Shown one piece after another: positions 60,084 to 64,000 of a stretch of 64,000 nucleotides of DNA. Source of the stretch: Hydrogenophaga sp. IBVHS1 (GTDB taxonomy: Bacteria > Pseudomonadota > Gammaproteobacteria > Burkholderiales > Burkholderiaceae_C); the NCBI RefSeq assembly GCF_002127265.1, contig NZ_NFUU01000001.1:2736040-2800039 (forward strand), in the 5' to 3' direction. The position numbers and the translations under genes are program-made. Below the pieces are notes generated by a model that saw nothing but the letters and a program-made list of their open reading frames with translations, ran no database searches and was not told the DNA's origin. The first letter of the stretch is position 1, and every line of letters starts with the position of its first letter.

Positions 60084-60266
60084 TCAGGCTTCGGACTTGT
60101 TTTTCAACACCTGGCGTCCACGGTAGAAGCCGTTGGGGCTGATGTGGTGACGCAGGTGGATTTCACCCGTGGTGGGTTCCACGGCGATGCCGGGCACGTT
60201 CAACGCATTGTGCGAGCGGTGCATGCCGCGCTTCGACGGGGACTTTTTGTTTTGCTGGACGGCCAT
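60084..60266 (-). CDS. rpmF: 50S ribosomal protein L32
   Basis: A 60-residue ribosomal protein. It begins [20 protein letters not shown] and contains the ISPNGFYRG stretch typical of proteobacterial L32. It is basic and small as expected. GGAG precedes the ATG. It follows yceD by about 120 bp and precedes a terminator. yceD-rpmF-plsX-fab is a conserved order. Confidence 0.98.
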   Translation of the reverse strand: MAVQQNKKSPSKRGMHRSHNALNVPGIAVEPTTGEIHLRHHISPNGFYRGRQVLKNKSEA

Positions 60267-60387
60267 GGTGGGCTCCTGAATTCGGTAGGTTGGCGCCTCA
60301 CCCGCACAGCCTGAGTTCTTCAGGTGCCTCTGGATGCCAGCGCAAAGCCAAGCATTATAGCTTGAAGCCCGTCCAGATGCTACAGGC

Positions 60388-60945
60388 TCACTTCTTGAGC
60401 TGCTCCAGAGCGGCAAACGGGTTCTTTCGCTGAGGCGGATCGTCATCGGCCACACCGGGATCTCCTGCCTTGTGCACCAGGTCCACCGGACACGTGCCGT
60501 GCAAGGGAACCAGCGGCAGCGCCATGAGCAACTCGTCCTCCAGCACTTCATACAGACTGGGCCGCGGCTCCAGCGCCAGCAGGTCTTCTTCGGCATCGTC
60601 GTCCTGTGCTTCAGCCGTGGCTTCATCGGCCACGAAACGGAACCAGCGGTCCACTTCGAGCGGCGTGTCCACGGGACCCAGGCAGCGCTGGCAGGTCAGC
60701 GGCAAGCTGGCCCGGGCCGTCAGGTGCAGCCAGGGCGACGGCGCAGCGCCGGTTGCCCCCGGTCTCATTTCAGCGTCGGTCTCCCAGTGCACCGAGCCCA
60801 GGGAGGGTGCGTCGCCATCTGCCTCGTCACGCAGCCTCGGCAGACGCGACAGAGGCGTGTCGAGCGTCAGATGGCCCTGCGCCTGCGCAAAGGCACGTGC
60901 ATCCAGTCGATCTGGATTCCACGCGGATTTCGGGGGGGTCTTCAT
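60388..60945 (-). CDS. yceD: YceD family protein (DUF177, 23S rRNA accumulation)
   Basis: A 185-residue acidic protein of the DUF177 family. A single CQRC motif (near residue 84, [19 protein letters not shown]) is the most conserved feature; an acidic stretch ([11 protein letters not shown]) and PLVPLHGTC follow. YceD is linked to 23S rRNA levels and co-occurs with rpmF. It is divergent from maf with a 37-bp gap. The chosen ATG removes a short N-terminal extension that would overlap the maf promoter and gene start. Confidence 0.93.
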   Translation of the reverse strand: MKTPPKSAWNPDRLDARAFAQAQGHLTLDTPLSRLPRLRDEADGDAPSLGSVHWETDAEMRPGATGAAPSPWLHLTARASLPLTCQRCLGPVDTPLEVDRWFRFVADEATAEAQDDDAEEDLLALEPRPSLYEVLEDELLMALPLVPLHGTCPVDLVHKAGDPGVADDDPPQRKNPFAALEQLKK

Positions 60946-60982
60946 GGAGGCAGTGTAAAAGAATGCAGAGAGAATACCGCCC

Positions 60983-61582
60983 ATGACATCCTCGCCCCAC
61001 ACCGCCCGCAGCCTGGTACTCGGCTCGACCTCCCGCTACCGTCACGAACTCCTGTCGCGGCTCGGTGTGCCGTTCGAGGCCATTGCACCCCAGGTCGACG
61101 AAACCCCTGATCCAGGCGAAAGTCCGTCCGACTTGGCACTGCGCCTGGCACTCGCCAAGGCACGCGACGTCGCGCGGCGGTATCCAGGGGCTGTGGTGAT
61201 CGGCAGTGACCAGGTGGCCGACCTTGACGGTGAACCTCTGGGCAAGCCCGGGACACACGAACGGGCGGTCGAGCAGCTCAGGCGCATGAGCGGCAAGACG
61301 GTGGTGTTCCAGACCGCGCTGGCGGTGGTGTGTGTGGACACGGGATTTGAACAATCTGACATCGCGCCCGTGCGCGTGGTTTTTCGCACCCTGGGCGAGG
61401 ATGAGATCGAACACTATTTGAGGACCGAACAGCCCTACGACTGTGCTGGCAGTGCGAAGAGCGAGGGACTGGGCATCGCGCTGCTGGAGCGCATTGACAA
61501 CGACGACCCCACCGCTTTGGTCGGACTCCCCCTGATCCGCACTTGCCGCATGATCCGGGCAGCAGGCGTGAAGATATTGTGA
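60983..61582 (+). CDS. Maf/YceF nucleotide pyrophosphatase
   Basis: A 199-residue Maf-family house-cleaning enzyme. Features are LVLGSTSRYRHELLSRLG at the N-terminus, the E-T-P region QVDETPDPGE, and IGSDQVADLDG, where Asp is the catalytic base. The Asp-Gln-Val form and neighbouring residues suggest the YceF branch (7-methyl-GTP pyrophosphatase), next to yceD and rpmF as in E. coli; the assignment to the branch is inference. Its stop overlaps the next gene by 4 bp. Confidence 0.93.
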   Translation: MTSSPHTARSLVLGSTSRYRHELLSRLGVPFEAIAPQVDETPDPGESPSDLALRLALAKARDVARRYPGAVVIGSDQVADLDGEPLGKPGTHERAVEQLRRMSGKTVVFQTALAVVCVDTGFEQSDIAPVRVVFRTLGEDEIEHYLRTEQPYDCAGSAKSEGLGIALLERIDNDDPTALVGLPLIRTCRMIRAAGVKIL

Positions 61583-62379
61583 GCACCCACTTCAACAAGC
61601 AAGGGGCGCTCTACCTGGTGCCTACGCCGCTGGATTTCGGCATGGGCCTTGAAGAAACCGCGCCCGTCGGCCATTTCCTGCCCGTCGAAACCCTGGCCGT
61701 CGCCAGCCGGCTGACACACTGGATCACGGAGAACGCCAAGAGCACGCGCGCCTTCCTCAAGCGGGTGGAGTCGGCTGCTGGCCTGGCCGCGCCGCTGCAG
61801 GATCAACACATCGCGGAGTTGCCCCGCGCAGCGCATAAGAAGGGCGACCATGCGCCTCAAGCCGACGGCGAGCCAGCAGCGCGGGATCTGCTGGCGCCCG
61901 CACTCGCAGGGCACGACATCGGCCTGGTCAGCGAAGCGGGCATGCCGGCCATCGCCGACCCGGGCAGTTCGATTGTTCGGGCGGCGCACGCGCTGGGCCT
62001 GCGGGTACTGCCCTTGACGGGACCGATTTCACTCATGCTGGCGCTGGCAGCCAGCGGGCTCAACGGACAGCAATTCGCGTTTGTGGGTTACGTCCCCCAG
62101 GAAACCGCCGAGCGCGCCAGGCGCCTACGTGACCTGGAGGCGCTGGCACTGAAAACGGGGCAGACGCAGATCCTCATCGAAACGCCGTACCGCAATGTCG
62201 CCTTGCTGCGGGCGCTGCTTCAGACGCTGCACCCACACACGCGTCTCGCGGTGAGCGGCGCGCTGACCCTGGATCAACAGGTGAGCCGCAGCGCGCTGGT
62301 GAGCGAATGGCGGCAATCGAAGGATTTGCAGAGCGGCCTGCCATTGCAGGCGCCGTGCGTCTTCCTGTTGGGCCGATGA
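61579..62379 (+). CDS. SAM-dependent methyltransferase, tetrapyrrole methylase (RsmI-like) fold
   Basis: A 266-residue protein with a GTG start overlapping the maf stop (GTGA). It has the RsmI/tetrapyrrole methylase features: the start ALYLVPTPLD, LVSEAGMPAIADPGS, then VLPLTGPISLMLALAASG, and FVGYVP. RsmI methylates 16S rRNA C1402, but this member differs at the N-terminus (the usual TPIGN becomes TPLDF) and lacks a full C-terminal part, so its substrate is uncertain. Coupled to maf in related genomes. Confidence 0.82.
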   Translation: MSTHFNKQGALYLVPTPLDFGMGLEETAPVGHFLPVETLAVASRLTHWITENAKSTRAFLKRVESAAGLAAPLQDQHIAELPRAAHKKGDHAPQADGEPAARDLLAPALAGHDIGLVSEAGMPAIADPGSSIVRAAHALGLRVLPLTGPISLMLALAASGLNGQQFAFVGYVPQETAERARRLRDLEALALKTGQTQILIETPYRNVALLRALLQTLHPHTRLAVSGALTLDQQVSRSALVSEWRQSKDLQSGLPLQAPCVFLLGR

Positions 62380-62380
62380 G

Positions 62381-62403
62381 CTTCAGCGCATGATGCGCTG
62401 AAG
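62381..62403. terminator. Hairpin between the converging methyltransferase and galU genes
   Basis: CTTCAGCGCA and TGCGCTGAAG form a perfect 10-bp stem with a TGA loop. It begins 2 bp after the methyltransferase stop and overlaps the last codons of galU. There is no T-run, so termination would be Rho-assisted, or the stem protects both 3' ends. Confidence 0.5.
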
Positions 62404-63267
62404 GTGCGCACGCACCGAACCACTGAGTTCCGCGTTGGCCAGCGCGAGATCGATCGTGGCTTCCAGGAAGCCTTCCTTGCTGCCGCAGTCGTAGCGCTGG
62501 CCGTCGTAGCGGAACGACTGAACCTTCTCAACGCCGATCAGCGCTGCGATGCCATCGGTGAGCTGAATTTCGCCGCCGGCGCCGCGCGGCTGGCGACGGA
62601 TGCTTTCGAAAACCGCGGGGGTCAGGATGTAGCGTCCGGCCACTGCGAGCGTGGAGGGAGCCACCTCGGGCGCGGGCTTCTCCACCATGCCGAACACCTC
62701 GGCCAGTTGCTGCTGGTTGCCGTGCACGTCCACCACGCCATAGCGCTTGGTCTCGGCCCGCGGCACGTCCTGCACCGCCAGCACGGTACCCGGACTTGAC
62801 TCGTAGGCCTGCACCATCTGCTGCAACACCGTAGGGCCACCCTTGGCCTGGTCGCGGCCCATCATCAGGTCGTCGGCCAGCAGCACGGCGAAAGGCTCGT
62901 TGCCCACCAGCCTCTCGGCGCACAACACGGCATGACCCAGGCCGAGCGCGCGGGGCTGGCGCACGTAGACGCAGTCCATGTCTGCGGGCTTGATGGAGTG
63001 CACCAGCTCCAGCAAGGCACCCTTGCCAGCGGCCTCAAGTTCGACCTCGAGTTCGTAGGCGGTGTCGAAGTGATCCTCGATCGCGCGTTTGTGACGGCCG
63101 GTAACAAAAATCATCTCGCGAATGCCGGCTGCGTAGGCCTCTTCCACCGCGTACTGCATGAGGGGCTTGTCCACCACCGGCAGCATCTCTTTGGGGATGG
63201 CCTTCGTGGCGGGCAGGAAGCGGGTACCGAGGCCGCCTACGGGAAAAACTGCTTTCCGGATGGTCAT
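62383..63267 (-). CDS. galU: UTP-glucose-1-phosphate uridylyltransferase
   Basis: A 294-residue enzyme that makes UDP-glucose for envelope polysaccharides. The nucleotide-binding start [20 protein letters not shown], then [19 protein letters not shown], and LADDLMMG with metal-site Asp are visible. Length is standard. It is divergent from the GDP-mannose pyrophosphorylase gene, with 156 bp between, both serving sugar-nucleotide supply. Confidence 0.97.
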   Translation of the reverse strand: MTIRKAVFPVGGLGTRFLPATKAIPKEMLPVVDKPLMQYAVEEAYAAGIREMIFVTGRHKRAIEDHFDTAYELEVELEAAGKGALLELVHSIKPADMDCVYVRQPRALGLGHAVLCAERLVGNEPFAVLLADDLMMGRDQAKGGPTVLQQMVQAYESSPGTVLAVQDVPRAETKRYGVVDVHGNQQQLAEVFGMVEKPAPEVAPSTLAVAGRYILTPAVFESIRRQPRGAGGEIQLTDGIAALIGVEKVQSFRYDGQRYDCGSKEGFLEATIDLALANAELSGSVRAHLQRIMR

Positions 63268-63423
63268 GTAGATTCGCCTTTTCTGCGGGTTCGTGAAGTT
63301 TGGCTCACCATGTTAACGGCGTGTGTTAAGCGCACAGCCTACAGACTACACTGACTCGGGTCGACCGTTGAATACTGCCGCCTGGCAGGCTGGAGTTCGA
63401 CCCAACCGCAACATACAGCGCCC

Positions 63424-64000
63424 ATGAGCATCACCCCCGTCATTCTTTGCGGGGGCTCAGGCACCCGCCTGTGGCCCCTCAGCCGGCAGAGTTTTCCGAA
63501 ACAGTTTGTACCGCTGCTGGGCGACAAAAACCTGCTGCAGCTCACGCTCGAACGCCTGGCCTGGTGCGCGGCGCCGGCCATCTGCGTGGCAAGCGAGGAC
63601 CACCGCTTTCTGGTGGCCGATGCACTGGATTCACAGCATGCCGCCGGGCAGGTGCTGCTGGAACCCGCCGCCCGCAACACCGCCGCTGCCATGGCGCTGG
63701 CCGCGTTGCTCGCTCGGTCGCAGGGCAATGCAGATCCGTTGCTGCTTTTCTGTCCATCCGACCACCACATTCCCGATGCGAGCGCCTTCGCCAGGACCAT
63801 AAAACAAGGCGTGGCAGCGGCCGAGGGCGGTGCCATCGTCACCTTTGGCGTGGTCCCCAGTTTCCCCAGCAGCGCATACGGCTACATCCAGCAAGGCGAC
63901 GACCGCGCGGACGGCAGCCGGAGCGTGGCGCGATTCATCGAGAAGCCCGCGCCTGCTGCTGCTCAGGCTTTGCTGCTGCAAGGCAATGTGCTGTGGAACG
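63424..64000 (+). CDS. Mannose-1-phosphate guanylyltransferase, N-terminal part
   Basis: The frame is open at the right edge; 192 codons are present. It begins ITPVILCGGSGTRLWPLSRQ, the nucleotidyltransferase signature, followed by FPKQFVPLLGD, LEPAARNTAAAMALAAL and CPSDHHI, which is the metal-site region of GDP-mannose pyrophosphorylases. The full protein probably also has a C-terminal mannose-6-phosphate isomerase domain (ManC/CpsB/AlgA type), but that lies outside. It would make GDP-mannose for exopolysaccharide or O-antigen. Confidence 0.92.
   Translation, partial: MSITPVILCGGSGTRLWPLSRQSFPKQFVPLLGDKNLLQLTLERLAWCAAPAICVASEDHRFLVADALDSQHAAGQVLLEPAARNTAAAMALAALLARSQGNADPLLLFCPSDHHIPDASAFARTIKQGVAAAEGGAIVTFGVVPSFPSSAYGYIQQGDDRADGSRSVARFIEKPAPAAAQALLLQGNVLWN

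Overview
The window is GC-rich, densely coded chromosomal DNA from a betaproteobacterium, most likely of the order Burkholderiales and family Comamonadaceae (a Hydrogenophaga- or Acidovorax-like organism). The grounds are gene order (mdh-citE-like-acnB opposite gntR-sdhCDAB-sdhE-gltA, then leuCDB-asd-fimV-truA-trpFBA-accD, and plsX-fabHDG-acpP-fabF-rpoE-rseAB-mucD-lepAB-rnc-era-recO-pdxJ-acpS), a Bug-family solute receptor, and a GC-rich extragenic repeat of the Comamonadaceae type after trpA. No sequence search was possible, so this placement is inference. I saw no rRNA or tRNA gene, CRISPR array, prophage or insertion sequence.

Layout. 1-1.4 kb: the end of a ligase-associated DEXH helicase and its partner nuclease PdeM. 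1.4-10.8 kb (minus): a Bug receptor coupled to an FAD monooxygenase; a VWA / DUF58 / MoxR / trypsin-like protease operon; aconitase AcnA. 10.9-16.1 kb: an accessory-looking stretch with a DUF3309 peptide, an ice-binding (DUF3494) lipoprotein with an OmpA-type porin, a small membrane protein divergent from an XRE regulator, and a ParD-like protein coupled to a methionine aminopeptidase. 16.2-27.1 kb: the TCA-cycle cluster, mdh-citE-like-acnB on the minus strand diverging from a GntR regulator and sdhCDAB-sdhE-gltA. 27.2-41.2 kb (plus): a LysR regulator, leucine biosynthesis with an inserted entericidin, asd, fimV, truA, trpFBA, accD and a LON-domain protein. 41.2-60.9 kb (minus): a long housekeeping block reading yceD-rpmF, plsX-fabHDG-acpP-fabF, ygfX-like-rpoE-rseA-rseB-mucD, lepA-lepB-DUF4845-rnc-era-recO-pdxJ-acpS-nagZ. 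61-64 kb: maf and a tetrapyrrole-methylase-like protein, galU, and the start of a GDP-mannose pyrophosphorylase gene.

The genes connect central carbon flow (citrate synthase, two aconitases, succinate and malate dehydrogenases) to amino-acid synthesis (Leu, aspartate family, Trp), fatty-acid and phospholipid supply, the envelope-stress sigma factor, and ribosome- and membrane-linked housekeeping.

The most interesting non-routine signals are: a 33-codon Thr/Ile/Lys-rich reading frame just before asd that looks like an attenuator leader peptide; a ParD-like/methionine-aminopeptidase pair behind a perfect 13-bp inverted repeat that encloses its -10 box; a promoter-terminator arrangement in front of lepA that would give a very short RNA; and a 12-bp palindrome between mdh and the divergent gntR gene.
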